Shown piece by piece: positions 1-12,157 of a stretch of DNA of 64,000 bases (the stretch's first letter is position 1; each line of letters starts with the position of its first letter). The stretch covers positions 620,001 through 684,000 of the forward strand of contig JAPWGK010000017.1 of the NCBI GenBank assembly GCA_029641185.1, given 5' to 3'. A model generated the notes under the pieces. The model searched no databases, had not been told where the DNA came from, and saw only the letters and a list, made by a program, of their open reading frames with translations. Position numbers and translations under genes: made by a program. Source of the stretch: Pseudofabraea citricarpa (Eukaryota > Ascomycota > Leotiomycetes > Helotiales > Dermateaceae).

Positions 1-483
1 GCGATCTCGTACTCTCTAGTAAATAATTAGTCGTGTAGATTTGAGCTGGGGCTTTGGGGTTCCGTACGTGAGCTCGTTGCGCGGCTTCGCGAGCAGTTCT
101 CTGTGAAAATGTTAGTTTGCGCCAACTGAATAGGGAGGTTATATAGTTACGTTATCTTTGCTGAGTCCGCCATCTTGTCTTCACGTTGATCGTTCTTGAG
201 ACTCTTTTCCAGAAGCTCGTTGTCGAATGCGATGGCACTAACCAAAACTCGAACGTGTGTAGGCATCAAGTCGTGCGCCTAGGAGATTTCATGCCTTTAA
301 TCTCGGGCACCAATCACGCCAAAACGCGTCTGGCTGAAAGGGTCGTTGATACAAACACCCTCTGGACGACACCAAAAAAGCCGGATGATACCTCGGGTCT
401 CCAAAAAAGCTCCATGATAAATGGTATAAGCAGCTCGGCATTCTTTTGATGATCATTCTTTTCCTGCTACCCCTCTTTTCTTG
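1..483. other. Upstream region of the hydrolase gene, no gene seen
   Basis: No supportable gene. It probably holds the promoter and 5' leader of the 3-hydroxyisobutyryl-CoA hydrolase that starts at 484. The one open frame here (186-449) begins at a TTG, has no recognisable domain and looks accidental. An ACGCGT hexamer occurs near 323. Confidence 0.5.
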
Positions 484-2081
484 ATGTTTACTCGATCACT
501 TTGTGCGAGAGCTGCTCCAGCTGCCCGCTGGAGCTTGAATCGTGCAACAATGCCTCTCAAAGCAAAGGTGATCAATCCAGCATTCACAGGAAGACTACAG
601 GTACAGAGCCCGATAGGCCTTGTGAGCTCTTCTTCTAACAAGTGTTTTTTTAGATGAGCACAGATGCACCATCAACATCAGAACCACAGCAGACCAAAAC
701 GACTCAGGTGAAGATGGGCGAGACACCGGAAGATGTTCTTTTCAATACATTATATGGCCTACGAACAATCGAACTCAACCGGCCAAAGAAGCTCCACTCC
801 CTCGATAAGTCTATGATTATGAAGATTGCGCCTAGGTTGCAAGAATGGGCCAAGTCAGACATGGCCAATGTAATTGTCATCAAAGGCTCCGGACCCAAGG
901 CATTCTGCGCTGGGGGGGATGTATTAACTCTAGCAAAGGACAACTTGACCGGAGAAGAAGGCCAGCAAAGGTCGGCAGATTATTTTGGACTGGAATACAA
1001 ATTGGACCACCTTATTGCAACGTACAACAAGCCATTTGTTGCACTCTTGGACGGCATCACAATGGGAGGGGGAGTTGGACTGAGCATACACGCCCCTTTT
1101 AGGATCGCAACTGAACGAACACTTTTTGCCATGCCAGAAACTACGATTGGATTCTTTCCGGACGTCGGGGCTTCGTTCTTTCTACCAAGAATGAACGGAG
1201 CGGTTGGCACTTATCTTGCTTTAACCAGCGAGAGACTGAAAGGTGTGAATGCATTCTATGCTGGCATTGCAACACACTACATTCACTCGACTTCGCTGCC
1301 AGCCTTGGAGTCTCGTTTGGCAGAACTCAGATTTAGTGATCTTGACACACTCAGGGAAAAAAACGACCTAATCGATTCCACGATTGAAGAATTCTGCACC
1401 GGGCTACCACATGACGAACCTATGCTCATTAGCGGCGAGTTACGAGATGCTATTGATCGTTGCTTCAGTCAGAATAACGTACCAGCAATTATCGAGGCTC
1501 TTAAAGCTGAAGAGGGAACAACAAAAGCTTGGGCGGAAGAGACCCTTGCCACATTGCACAAACGGTCTCCAACGTCTGTATACGTAACGTTACGTCAAAT
1601 GCGCCTTGGGCGGAATTGGGGCATTCGAGAAACTTTTGAGAGAGAGCATCAAATCGCCGCTAAGTTTATGCGCCACCCCGATTTTACAGAAGGTGTGCAC
1701 GCCTTGCTCGTCAGAAAGGACAAGCCTCAGTGGCAGCCAGCGACACTCGAAGATATCAAACCAGAGGACAATATCGCAGATCCGTTCTTCGAAGTTGAGG
1801 GGGAGAAAATCGAATTTTGGAATAATTCCGGCTTTAGTGTTTACCCACACGAAAAATACAGTATTCCACGTGAAATCGATGTGAAGACGTTTGTTGATGC
1901 GGGTGCGAAAAACCAAAAGGCAGTGATTGAGCACTTTGTGCAGGAAAGAGAAGGAAAGCAAGGTGTCGAGGCAGTGGTCAAAGAGATCCTGCAGAGAAGA
2001 ACGCATAAGGAAGATGGAGCTCTTGTCTGGCTACCGGAACCAACTTATTCTCAAGTAGATATTGAGGTTACCTCGACATAG
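484..2081 (+). CDS. ehd3: 3-hydroxyisobutyryl-CoA hydrolase, mitochondrial (Ehd3/HIBCH family)
   Basis: Two exons, 484-600 and 654-2081, encode 514 aa. The intron 601-653 has a GTACAG donor, a CTAAC branch point and a TTTAG acceptor. The family hydrolyses 3-hydroxyisobutyryl-CoA in mitochondrial valine breakdown. The crotonase fold is clear: a CoA-binding AFCAGGDV segment, the oxyanion-hole stretch DGITMGGGVGLS, and near residue 200 the PETTIGFFPDVG signature, whose Glu and Asp are the HIBCH-type catalytic residues. The 39 residues from exon 1 (starting MFTRSLCARAAPAARW) are rich in Arg, Ala and Ser and lack acidic residues, as expected of a mitochondrial presequence. I therefore chose the ATG at 484 over the in-frame ATGs at 550 and 654. 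Length and domain order are usual for the family. An ordinary enoyl-CoA hydratase is less likely because of the long C-terminal extension. Confidence 0.93.
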
Positions 2082-2987
2082 ACTCTGTACTGTTAGTGTA
2101 GAAAGAAGCGTTGAAAGATTTTTTTTAGGTGTTGTAAGATAATATGTATCTCGGGTACACATTGGAAATCTGCATGGCTATGGACATTTGCAGCCTGTTA
2201 TTGAACCTATAGGTATGGTCGCAATCTGGGTCATCTCCGAGTTCAAGTAAGAGAGTGCATAATGATCATGTGATACAAGGAGGGAGGCGAGCATCGAGGC
2301 TGCAACGGTGGGTCGAGTCATAGCTGTAAGCGCGATAGGAAGAGAGGCATTTCCAAAAAGTATAAATTGGCCCGGGACCCCACGAAAAGTTAGGAACTTT
2401 TTAATCTACTTTGGTGTGTGTGGCAGGACTCAAAATCGCTGATGTTTGAGAGCTGCATACGGTTGCCTACACAGTCCATTTGCGCGACCTTCGTCTGATA
2501 TAAAGTCACATGATACAACCGCCAAAATCAGGGTGGTAAGTTCCCGCTAAGGTCGCTAGCCGGACAACCTGGACGCACTAGTTCACGTGTATCTGCTAAA
2601 GTAGCTCCAGACCTTGACGCGCTTTGGAGACCAGCCAATTAAAACGTCGGTTTACCTCGATTGTACATACCGATTCAACACCTTCACCGACCTCCCACTC
2701 ACGCACGTCGTCTCGAATCATACGTCTGAGGTCGTCATATAATAACAGTGCTATTGCCCTATCACTCTACGACCCTCTCCAAGGCTCTCTCCCATCATTT
2801 ATTGACTCCTCCCACGCGTCGCGAAAATCAAACGAAGGGTCCTAGCCACGCCAATTAATTCTGCAAAGGCACTCCTCGACCTCGACACTCGCCCAACGAC
2901 TATGGTATTGCCTAAATAGCACGAGTGGAGCTTCTCAACACACCATAGCCTACTGGTGTGTCTATCGTGACGGGGAAAGAGCATACA
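2082..2987. other. Intergenic: 3' region of ehd3 and promoter of the Ams2-like gene
   Basis: No gene seen. The right half should be the promoter and leader of the Ams2/Spt21-like gene. It holds an ACGCGT box (2814-2819) directly followed by CGCGAAAA. The frame at 2624-2845 has no recognisable domain. Confidence 0.6.
2814..2819 (+). promoter_or_regulatory. Candidate MCB element upstream of the Ams2-like gene
   Basis: ACGCGT followed by CGCGAAAA, 169 bp before the start codon at 2988. ACGCGT is the MluI cell-cycle box bound by MBF-type complexes, and S. pombe ams2 is known as an MBF-controlled, cell-cycle-regulated gene. A single hexamer is weak evidence; this rests on position and gene identity. 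Confidence 0.4.
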
Positions 2988-5900
2988 ATGGCTTCTCCCG
3001 CTGGGATGGCTAATAGCTTTGGTCAATGGCCAACGTCCCAGTCCCAGCCCTCACCGGCTCCGGCAGATGATGACTGCGATGAGGATGGAGTCTCTCTGAG
3101 ACCAATGAGGCGTACGTGCTGTTTGGAAAAGCAGATTTGGTCTTTTAAGTACTAACGGCTCTCTCGTCTGTAGTCAAGGTTCTTTACACGTTCGACGATC
3201 AAAACAAGACGAATTGCCTCGCGCGATGGCCCGATGTATTACAGATAAAAACTGTTGCTATGGACGAGACTACATCGATCGGCGTTATCGAGTTGAAAAC
3301 CTGCATACGAGCCATCGTTCAATGTAGTCCAGAACTTGTTGCAAGATTAGGTCAGGACTACACAGTATACGCATACGATTACTCCGAATATGATAACCCT
3401 CTGGTGGGACAAGGCATGCTATCATGGGCTCTGGCAGCGTCATCACCCACCCCAACAGCTCCAGCCAATCAATCACGACAACTCATCACTGGGCGTGTTT
3501 GCAAGAATATTCCAGGCATTTTCTCAAATGGCATAAAGGAAACTCTGGAGGTCAAACTACGACTGGTGCCCGTGCCCACTGTTTTGCAAAGCGAATACAT
3601 CAGCAATATGGAAAAGTACAGAGAGATCAGCAAAGTCATCCCGCCGGGTTTTGATCACAGTGAATGGACGACCTTCCTGCAGTCAAATCCTAATATTGCT
3701 CAATTAGCAAGTAAGATGTCTGCACCTACCCCTCCGACCTCGAACCAAAGAGATGGAGTAAGTATGGAGGTTATCAATCAGCTTTTAAGCCCTAATGTCC
3801 AACAGCAGGTCGTGGATTTGACCAACCAGTCTCAAAATTCCGAGACTCAGTCACTTGACGTCGAACCTGGAAGCCAGGCACAGAAGACCTCCCGCCCATC
3901 GTCTAGAACATCAGTAAAAAGACCATATAAGCGTCGACAGAAGGCCCCAGCCGCAACTGGTGGGAATACTTCAGGATATGAAGAGGGCACAGATGCGGAC
4001 GAGAGACCCGCACCCCGGAAAAGGGCGAAAAAGAATGCGCCAGCCGTTGAGGAAGGAGGCACCGATGCTGAGGAGGGTCCTGGGCGTAAGAAGAGAGCAA
4101 AGATTACTAAGGCCGACTGGACTCGTAAAAACACAATTGGCTCGGCATCTGACTCACTGAGAGTCACCGCAAGCACTGCTGGATCAATACGACTATTCCG
4201 ACCTATTGCCATGAGTCCTGCAGTTGATCCAAACAGCCAAGAAGTTCCACGAGCTCCTACACCAGTCCCAAATGTACCGAACCGACGTATTGCTCCTGCG
4301 AGAAGTACCAGTAACCTACGACGTAACTCAAACCTCTCACAAGATGGAGGTTTAGCAAGGCTATCGCCCAATCCACCTCTTCTCCCTACAACAATGGAAG
4401 AACAAGTCATTGAATCCATTGAATCCGCCAACCCATCTCCAGAACGCAATCCAAGTACGTTTGGAACACCCCCGGAGATGGGATCATCTCCACCTGTCAT
4501 GCGAGCTGCTACGCCATTGATATCGAGTCCACAATGCCCATCCAGCCCAGAGTTGCCACAAATGCCCAGGACCGACTCTGGCTTCATGAGTGGGTCTCTA
4601 GATGACCTGTTGGGTGAAGAAGAACCTGTACGTCTAGCTGAGGGTGATGACGTGGAAGTTGTGGAAGTCTCCAAAACCAAGAGAAGACAACCTGTTCAGG
4701 TCCACCATGGATTCGCGATTCAGGAAGAGACGCCAGGGCCAGTAGAACTTCTCCCAACTAGAATGCTGAGAAAAAGTCCACCGCCTGGTTTCGGACCCAT
4801 GACCTTTGTTGCTCCGAGGCCTGGTACGATTTTGGTTGATGACAGCCTGACACCACCAGACCTATCGTTAGGAGACCAAGCACTGTCTCCAATCGCAGAG
4901 GATAACATGGCTACACTAACAGTTGAGGAGGATGAGCTGCCACCGCCTGATCAGTTGCTTCCCGGGCCAGTGATAGAGACATCCACTTTACGGTCTCGAC
5001 CTGTATCTAGGACCATGACCAGGACTGCCTCGACGGGTTCGTTGAATCTTCCTACAGTTCCAGCTAGCGATCCGCTTCTCCCACCATCAGGTCTACATAG
5101 ATCTCAAACTTGGTCCCAGGCACCTCATCCCATGACAGAAGCGCCGACATCAATGGAGACTGGTGTTGCCAATGACTTTTACCGTAGTCTAAGTGCAGAG
5201 CAAACTGCTAAAAATATACTGACACGAAAGAGATTAGAACTAGCGATTCAGAAAGGGGAGATGCCACCGTTTTGCTCTAACTGTGGGTCCATAGATACAC
5301 CAACTTGGCGCAAGGCATTTGCAAAGGAAGTTGAGGGGGTTCCACCGTATTATGATTACTCCGACGAACCGGGTAAAGTCACGGCAATCGATATTCTCAC
5401 AAGAGATTTTGAGGGAAGGCCAACTTCCTATAGGCTTATAAAGAAAAGTTTAGCCTCTAATGAGAAGAAGGGAGAGTTTAAGGAAATTTCTTTGTGCAAT
5501 CGTAAGCATATCAAGTATATTTGAGTCGTACATTTCACTAACCTTCTTCAGCATGTGGCATCTGGATGTCAAAGTATAAATCTCAGCGACCCGAGGAGAA
5601 GTATATCAAGTCGTCCAGAGATCAACCACCAAAGAGAATTAGGAAAAAGAAGAATCAAACAACAGCAGCTCCAACTTCTGAAGCGTATTTCCCCCAGTCA
5701 GAAGGTTACTTCCCACAGTCAGAGTCCCAGCATCCACCATCTGAAGGCAACTTCCCACAACAGGTAAATTGTACTGGAAATTCTGCAATGGGTGGAACCC
5801 AGCAACAAAATACTCAGGATGATGGCCAGCGTCGAGCATCTTTCAGTCGGCAAACGAAGCGTTTGGTGAAGCCGATGACTTCCGATGTGGCATCAGCAGC

Positions 5901-6816
5901 CTTGGTTAGAGCAATCCAGTCAAGCCCAGCAAGATGGATGGGAACACGTAAAAGTCCGATAGATGTGGAGGATGATTTTGGTCCGACGCGTAGAACTTTA
6001 TTTCCGTCGCCAGCCAAGAATGACGGTTTACCGAGAATGATGCCAGAGGTTATTGCGCAGGCTGTGGCAGAAGTGGCAGAACTGCAGACCTCAAAGGAAG
6101 CTGTTGTAGAATCGGCCAACAAGGAGAACTGCCCACCCGCTTTTGATATAGAGGAAGATCCCGAGCTATTAGCACTATTCGAAGAAGAGATGGCCCGGCC
6201 AACAACACCAGTACAGAAAACGCCAACACAGAATCCTTTCAAGACTCCAACTCGACCAACGCCAAGTCATCGGCCAGTAACGAGAAGTGTTTCTAAATCC
6301 AATCGCTCTGTGAAGTCACCTAGTCAATTACTTTTGACGGTTCAAAAAACGCCGACAAGGACGCCTCGTAGTGTTCGTCGTTCTCCACGTAACCACCACC
6401 CTTCAGTATTCGACTCACCATTCACGGCTACCTTGAATCAAATCATGTTTGAGACCAACCAACAATCAATTTCACCTTCTAGACAGCTAGAACTGGAATT
6501 CGGTACTCTGCCTCCTCCACTTGACGTGTCAAATGCGGACTCAGCAAATTTCACACATTTACCAGCGTTCGATTCGGATTTTTTCTCCACCGATATCCCG
6601 ATGCCCAGCTCACCACCACCAATGTTCAACCTATATGAAGACCAACATATTGATCCGATGTGGAATATTGATTTTGATGGAAAACCCAACGAGCTGGATC
6701 TTGGTACAAGCCTTGATGAGGAGGAGAATCTGGTGGTTGTAAAGCCGGAGCCCGATGACGAGACCATGCCAACGGAAATGATAGACGACCCGGATCCCGA
6801 AGCACCCGAGGAATAG
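2988..6816 (+). CDS. Ams2/Spt21-like GATA-type zinc-finger regulator of histone genes
   Basis: Exons 2988-3111, 3174-5501 and 5552-6816 give 1238 aa with frame kept at both junctions (branch points TACTAAC and CACTAAC). The N-terminal 200 residues (VLYTFDDQNKTNCLARWPD onwards) resemble the Ams2/Spt21 N-terminal domain. From about residue 741 there is one zinc finger with FCSNCG at the first knuckle and LCNPCGIW at the second, separated by an unusually long loop of about 70 residues; intron 2 cuts the second knuckle. Between these lie long disordered Pro/Ser-rich stretches with basic patches (RKRAK repeats near residues 245-280). The tail is acidic. In S. pombe and S. cerevisiae the relatives bind core histone promoters in S phase, so a nuclear role in histone transcription is inferred. 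An ordinary nitrogen-type GATA factor is unlikely because the finger loop is far too long. Confidence 0.83.
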
Positions 6817-8046
6817 GTGCTATAATTTTTTATTTACTTTGCTCTAAAGTCGAGACTACAGCATAGCATTGCATTGCATAGCATAGCGTGGAGCGTCCTG
6901 TTTTTATATTTTTCATGTCTGTTTTTGTTTTGTTTTGTGTTTTTCGGCATACGGAGTTTAGCGAGGCCCACTACAGCACTGAGTCTTCGAGCGCGTCTGG
7001 AGTTTTGTCAATCTGGGGGGGGTTTTTTTAACGACTGCATGTGGACAGGAGAAGGGCAAGGATAGATAAGTTTAGTCTCCCCACCTGTCGCTGGTGCGTT
7101 TGTTCATAGCGAGTTTCTTGTCACATATTTTCTCGTTCGGAAGATGTTTTGAATAGCATCGCTCCAATGGTTGATAGAGGAACGGATGTCAGTAGTTAGA
7201 GTCAGTGATGGTAGAGAAACGAAGGAAGCGGATCCAGTAGATAGATACCCATACACATACCCCGTCTTAAACGGCAATGAAAGAATCAAACAATACAAAT
7301 GTCCCTTGGTTGTTCTGGACTTTTTGTCTCGTTCTGCTACTGGGTTGATGTGAGTAAGCTGAGTGACATGTATGTATGTATGTATGTATGTATGTATGTA
7401 TTAAAGCACTTCTGAGAGCTGTCCCTTCTATGAATTCCTCGTCGCGGATAAAATGATTGAGCTCGAAGTGCATCGCCTTCTTGTTGAGATCACGCACCGT
7501 CCTGTCTATTCAATTGCTCCCAACTTTTGAACATGGCATGTCTGCATTATCCATCCATTTGGCTACCCGGAGACGTGATTAGGGGTTCATATCTGTCTAT
7601 ATGACGAACAGTGGATGGAATGATTGATAGAGCAGAGCAAAATACTTAACTTAGGTACATACCTAGAGTAAGATCAGAGGACAAGTCTCCCTAGGACTCC
7701 CTCGCCCCTAACGCCAAGTACGACCAGCATCAACGGGACGCTTAGATTCCATCACAGTAGTGTCTCAAGACATGTATGTAACTCGGTAGGCATTTACACG
7801 TGCGAGAGAAAAATAAATTCGGGGCCTGTTCAACCGCCTCCCCCGGCGCCCAGGTCGCTCCCTGCCTCGCGGTATGGGATTACATGAGTGCGTGCAGACA
7901 TCTCGTCATAGGATTTGCGGCAATGCCTTCATAATCTCCTCTCTTCAGAATAGCAGTTCCGTCCCGTTTTGTTCCTCAGCCATGCATGCTATGCTGTTCC
8001 AGTGTCAACACCTTCCCGCCTAGCTGGCGCTGGTTTTCTCTCTCTC
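6817..8046. other. Convergent intergenic region
   Basis: 3' flanks of the Ams2-like gene (+) and RPA3 (-). No gene recognised. It contains a TATG microsatellite (7369-7400). Open frames here are short and lack domain character. Confidence 0.6.
7369..7400. repeat. TATG tetranucleotide microsatellite
   Basis: About eight uninterrupted TATG units between two convergent genes. A simple repeat with no other visible role. Confidence 0.9.
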
Positions 8047-8507
8047 TCATTCGTTGTAAAAGATCTCCTTGCAGAGGTGCGTAGCCTGGACTACGGCGTT
8101 ACTCGCTTGATAATCTACGGTAGCGCGCATCCATTAGCGTTTGTTTGTTTGTTTATTGAGTCCAGAAGGATGAAGGGTCACTCTGAACATACCAAAGGTA
8201 TTCCCCATATCTGTGGCCTTGAGCACCTTGATGCTCAGATCCTGGTTGACCTTTCCTACAATCTCGATGGCATTGCCAACAGTGAGATGCGAGTCCTTCT
8301 CCATCGTCAGCTTGTGCATACCGGTATGCAGATGGTGAATTGGAAGGTGCATACGCGGTTCAGATGTGCCGTGACATTGCCCTGGGCATCGATAGTCGCC
8401 TGTTCCCCGCGCAATTGTGTGACCTTGCCAACGATGCGGACAGTGCGATTGGTGAAGCTGTCGAGATACTCGGAGGTAATGCGGGGGGTGGAGATGGATT
8501 CAGCCAT
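8047..8507 (-). CDS. rpa3: Replication protein A subunit 3 (RPA14/Rfa3)
   Basis: Three small exons on the minus strand, 8507-8355, 8295-8193 and 8114-8047, encode 107 aa. Intron 1 is 59 nt with a CTGAC branch point; intron 2 is 78 nt with a GTATGT donor and GCTAAT. The product is a single OB fold: N-terminal STPRITSEYLDSFTNRTV, then VRIVGKVTQLRGEQATIDAQ, the HLNR-DSHLTVGNAIEIVGKV strand pair joined across intron 1, and a C-terminal helix ending VVQATHLCKEIFYNE. This is the Rpa3 pattern; length matches the usual 105-120 aa. It is the smallest subunit of the single-stranded DNA-binding RPA trimer and mediates trimer assembly in replication and repair. Two ACGCGT boxes lie 127-141 bp upstream of the start. 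The exons are so short that plain ORF scanning shows only fragments. Confidence 0.92.
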
Positions 8508-8633
8508 AGCGGGATTTAAGTCGAGTGGATCGAGTGAATCGAGGTAGATGCAGTTGTGTGGTGTTGCATGGACAAGGGAGAGGGAGAGGGAGAGGAAGAG
8601 GAGAGGGGTCGTGGGAAGTGAGATGCTCGTGAG

Positions 8634-8648
8634 ACGCGTCTGACGCGT
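8634..8648 (-). promoter_or_regulatory. Paired MCB (ACGCGT) boxes upstream of RPA3
   Basis: Two ACGCGT hexamers, 8634-8639 and 8643-8648, spaced 9 bp centre to centre and 127-141 bp upstream of the RPA3 start. MBF-type factors use such boxes to drive G1/S expression of replication genes in yeasts. Function here is inferred. Confidence 0.55.
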
Positions 8649-8649
8649 T

Positions 8650-8710
8650 GGGGCGTGATTTAGGGGCGTGACTTGGGGCGTGACCTGTGGCGTGACTTGG
8701 GACGCACTTG
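8650..8710. repeat. GGGGCGTGAC-type short tandem repeat
   Basis: About four imperfect copies of a 14-17 bp unit built around GGGGCGTGAC, directly beside the MCB pair upstream of RPA3. It could be part of the promoter or a simple repeat. Confidence 0.65.
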
Positions 8711-8758
8711 GGGTGCTCTGCTCGCCGTAGAACTGCTTGTTGTACTTCCCCAGCCCTA

Positions 8759-8792
8759 GCCCCGCCAGCCCCGCCAGCCCCGCCAGCCCCGC
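8759..8792. repeat. CCCCGCCAG nonanucleotide repeat
   Basis: Three to four tandem copies of CCCCGCCAG; very GC-rich compared with the surroundings. No coding frame is supported. Confidence 0.8.
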
Positions 8793-9228
8793 TTGTCAAC
8801 CCGCTTATCAACCCGCTATGACGCCACAGCGACCAGTTTGATAAGACAAACAGTCGTGGATCTTGGGCGTGATAGCAATAGCTTACAAGGCACAACAGTA
8901 CTGTACTGTGCAACTAGCTTGAGTCAAGAGCCATGAATAGCGGCACAGCTGACAGACTTCCGATTGGGTGTCCCGCCCTTGTCAGACGTGCAGATGGGGG
9001 TGAGACTCTGAGAGGCGGCTCTGTCAGATTGACAGGCCTGACAGTGCAGCGCTGTACCGTAAGGCCCTCGGGCTATACGCTATCGTTAGTACTGTACAGT
9101 ATAGTAGTGAGTCTGGGAACGGATGATACAGTACAGTACAGTAAAGGCAACCGGCAAGTGACAAGACAGGCTGGGTTACCTTGGCCGAGCGGAGACCTTG
9201 CGTGGTGTCCCTGTGCCATGCTGTATCC

Positions 9229-9256
9229 CGTACTGTACTGCACAGTACAGTAGTAC
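9229..9256. repeat. Perfect short inverted repeat of the TACTGTAC family
   Basis: TACTGTACTG and CAGTACAGTA form 10-bp arms around a CA spacer. It is the longest member of a family of GTACAGTAC-like motifs found between genes throughout this window. Confidence 0.75.
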
Positions 9257-12126
9257 CAACTTTAACCTGATCGACCAAGTACGGACCAGGCTCGGGATTC
9301 GTCTGCTCTTTCGCCACATGCTGCAAACTGCAAAAGTCAGGGTCCAGAACCAGAGCACGAAGGCCTGGATGCGCTATCGTCATGTGTTGCCGTACGCCAT
9401 GCGATGCAAGCAGTGCCGTGCTGATCATGTTCACATATAGAAACCGTCCGAAGGAGTGTGTGCCCTTTTTCAGCAAAGTTGGAGTTACGGTAGAGTTACT
9501 GTCAATGATACGGAAGGGAAATTTGGAATGCCGACAGCTTGTGCCATGTTCATGTACATACATACATACCTACTGTACAGTTCGGCACAGAAGTGGGCAA
9601 CGGCTCCATACTTTACCGTACTGTAGTACTTATCCCTTAAGGTTCTGATAGCATACCAAGATGCCGCTGCACATACTTTTCTGCACTCTGAATCTTGTTT
9701 AGCGAACAGACGGTTTCTTTGGAAAGCCCTTGCATTATTATCTCCTAAGAGAGAAAACCTGCAGTCGCTTCTCGCCAACCGTGGTGCGCCGCCGGTACAT
9801 GCAAACATGCAAACATGGGTTGACCTCCAATGCCTTACATCCCAGCCAAAGAAACTGGCTAGAGCTTTCCGTGTATGCTCTGCTGTATGCTCTCCCCTCT
9901 TGTGGGCGGATCATTAAAGGGGTGCAAGCTTTTTGAGACCCGCTCTTACATATTCTCAAAAGCCTCTGAAACGCCCTGCTACATAGCTCAGCCAGAAGAG
10001 TTCTCGAGGAAACTAGCGCACCCCTTGTCCTCGTGGCCATGTGCTAATCGCAAAAGATACTGGTTGCCCAAATCGAGGAGAGAAGTGATACCTCTTCAAG
10101 GAAACTGGCCGTAGAGCATCGAGGAGAGGTCTCCAACAAGAACTTGGACTTCTGTACAGAAATCAAGGCAAGAGCGGGCCAAGTGCCTTGAATACTTGTA
10201 AACGTCTGTGTCATAATGATTCTTCGCTTTTTGACACCAGTACCACCTCCCTCTTTAGGAATTCATATCATTTCCGCCGTTGGGAGCTTGTTTGCAGGTG
10301 AAAAGTCTTAACGGCTTTCTCCCACTCTGGGGTTCAATCCAAAGAAATATCTGCCGGACATAAGGATGATCGAAAGAACATGTTCTAGCCCCCCACCCAC
10401 CTGACTGGATATGCTAAAAGAGAGGTCCACGCCACAAAAGTATGCCGGACTAGTGTGGCGGAAGTATACTTCAGGCCGAGAGCACTAGCTTCATGTAATG
10501 CTGTAAGTATGGGGAGAACCCAAATTATTACGCATGTATCTGCGAGTCCATGGGCCTCCGTTCGCCGTGTTTATACAGTAGTAAGAAGTAGGCACCAGGT
10601 CAAGGGTACAAGAAGAGGGAAGAATTCTTCCGAAAGCTCAACTTCTTCCTTGTCCATAGGTAACCTCGTTATATCTACCCTACCTTCACATACAGGGACT
10701 TCGTTGAGCACTGGCTTTATCAAGGCTATTTGTTTTTTGGGTAGAGGGTTTACATCTCCAATACTTACTGAGGGAGGAGTCGCACACAGTAGCAATCGCT
10801 CTATGGCGATTTTGCCCATCGACATCACCGGCTAGTAGCCGCCTTGTCAAAAATCTGCTAGTGCCTCATTTTCGAACAACCCGAATGCAGCAAATATAGT
10901 CCTCATACATGCTGTTAGCCAGTCGGGAACATATCAATGGTAGAGTGTTGTAGGCGTGAAGTAGCGTAAAATTGTGACAGCCTAGCGTTGCATCGTAACG
11001 AGGTCAACCTCCTCACAGCCAAACATATAATATGAGATTGCAGCATTGCGATACCGAGGTGAAGTGTAAACAAGCTCGGGCAAACAACCACACCTCTGCG
11101 CAGGGCAAAGGACAAGTCCAAATTCTCATTTGTATACCGGCTCGAAGACATCGAGGTATTGCGGCTGCTTTCGCTGTTTCATCGGCAAGCATGTATGACG
11201 TCGAATTGGTCGAACTGACTTTGGCCGTGGAGCACCGTCCAACTCTAGCAGCTCAAGAAGGCGGGTACTGTCAGACGAGACGTGTTCCCACTCGCTTTGT
11301 CAATCGAAACTTCCAGGGAATGAGAATCCTTTGCGGGCTGTAAAATTTGAACCATCCATCGCGGGTAGATGGCCTGGTGGGAAAGAGAATTTGCATCTAA
11401 TGCGCCCTCGGGTCCCGCGTTTTGTGCACCAAACTGCCGAGTGGTTGCAAATGATGGCAATGAGCTTGGGACACATGGAATTCGAGCAAACGCCATGCCG
11501 TCTCGAACGATCGAAAGCTCGGGGATTCATTCGATGGCAGTACAGTACAGTATTGCAACTAGCATCATGGAGGGGTGGTCATACTGTAACCATCCATGTG
11601 CAGGGAGACAGGGTGGCCACCATGTGAGGGGCAGTGATGGATTCAAGATGATGGTGGTTGGAGCAGAGCTGGAAGCCTGGAAGGGTGTCAGGTCAGCAAT
11701 TGCGCGGTGGCGGCCAACACTCCGACGAGTCCAGTGAGGTAGTACTACAGTGTAGGTATACCTCGTAGGTACAAGTACTGCAGTAGCAGGTAGATGGTTG
11801 TGGTTGGTTGTTGCCAAATTATGATCATGATCATGGCGCACGGCCACAGCACGCACGTCAGAGCACACACCACCACCAACACCACCTGATTGGTCTCAAG
11901 CTCAATTCGCAAGCCTGATTGACTTTTGAGCCCGGCTCCTCCCCGAGCGGCCCAGTTCTTTTTGATGCTGCGTGTGGACTGGCAGCGCAAGGCGATCATC
12001 GCCCGTCAGATCTTGCTCACCATGTCCCCAGTCGTGCCAGGGCTGCAGGAATCGGCCATCCGGAAGACAGGGAGGGGGAGCTCGACAATGATAATAACCA
12101 GTTCTGGTCATCAGCACTGAGTGTAC

Positions 12127-12157
12127 GCTTTGCTTTGCTTTGCTTTGCTTTGCTTTG
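12127..12157. repeat. CTTTG pentanucleotide repeat
   Basis: About six CTTTG units in tandem. It produces a hydrophobic artificial frame on the plus strand that should not be mistaken for a gene. Confidence 0.85.

Noticed and set aside
3847..4680. 277-codon minus-strand frame opposite the Ams2-like gene
   Set aside because: It is the antisense shadow of a Ser/Pro-rich coding exon and has no domain-like sequence.
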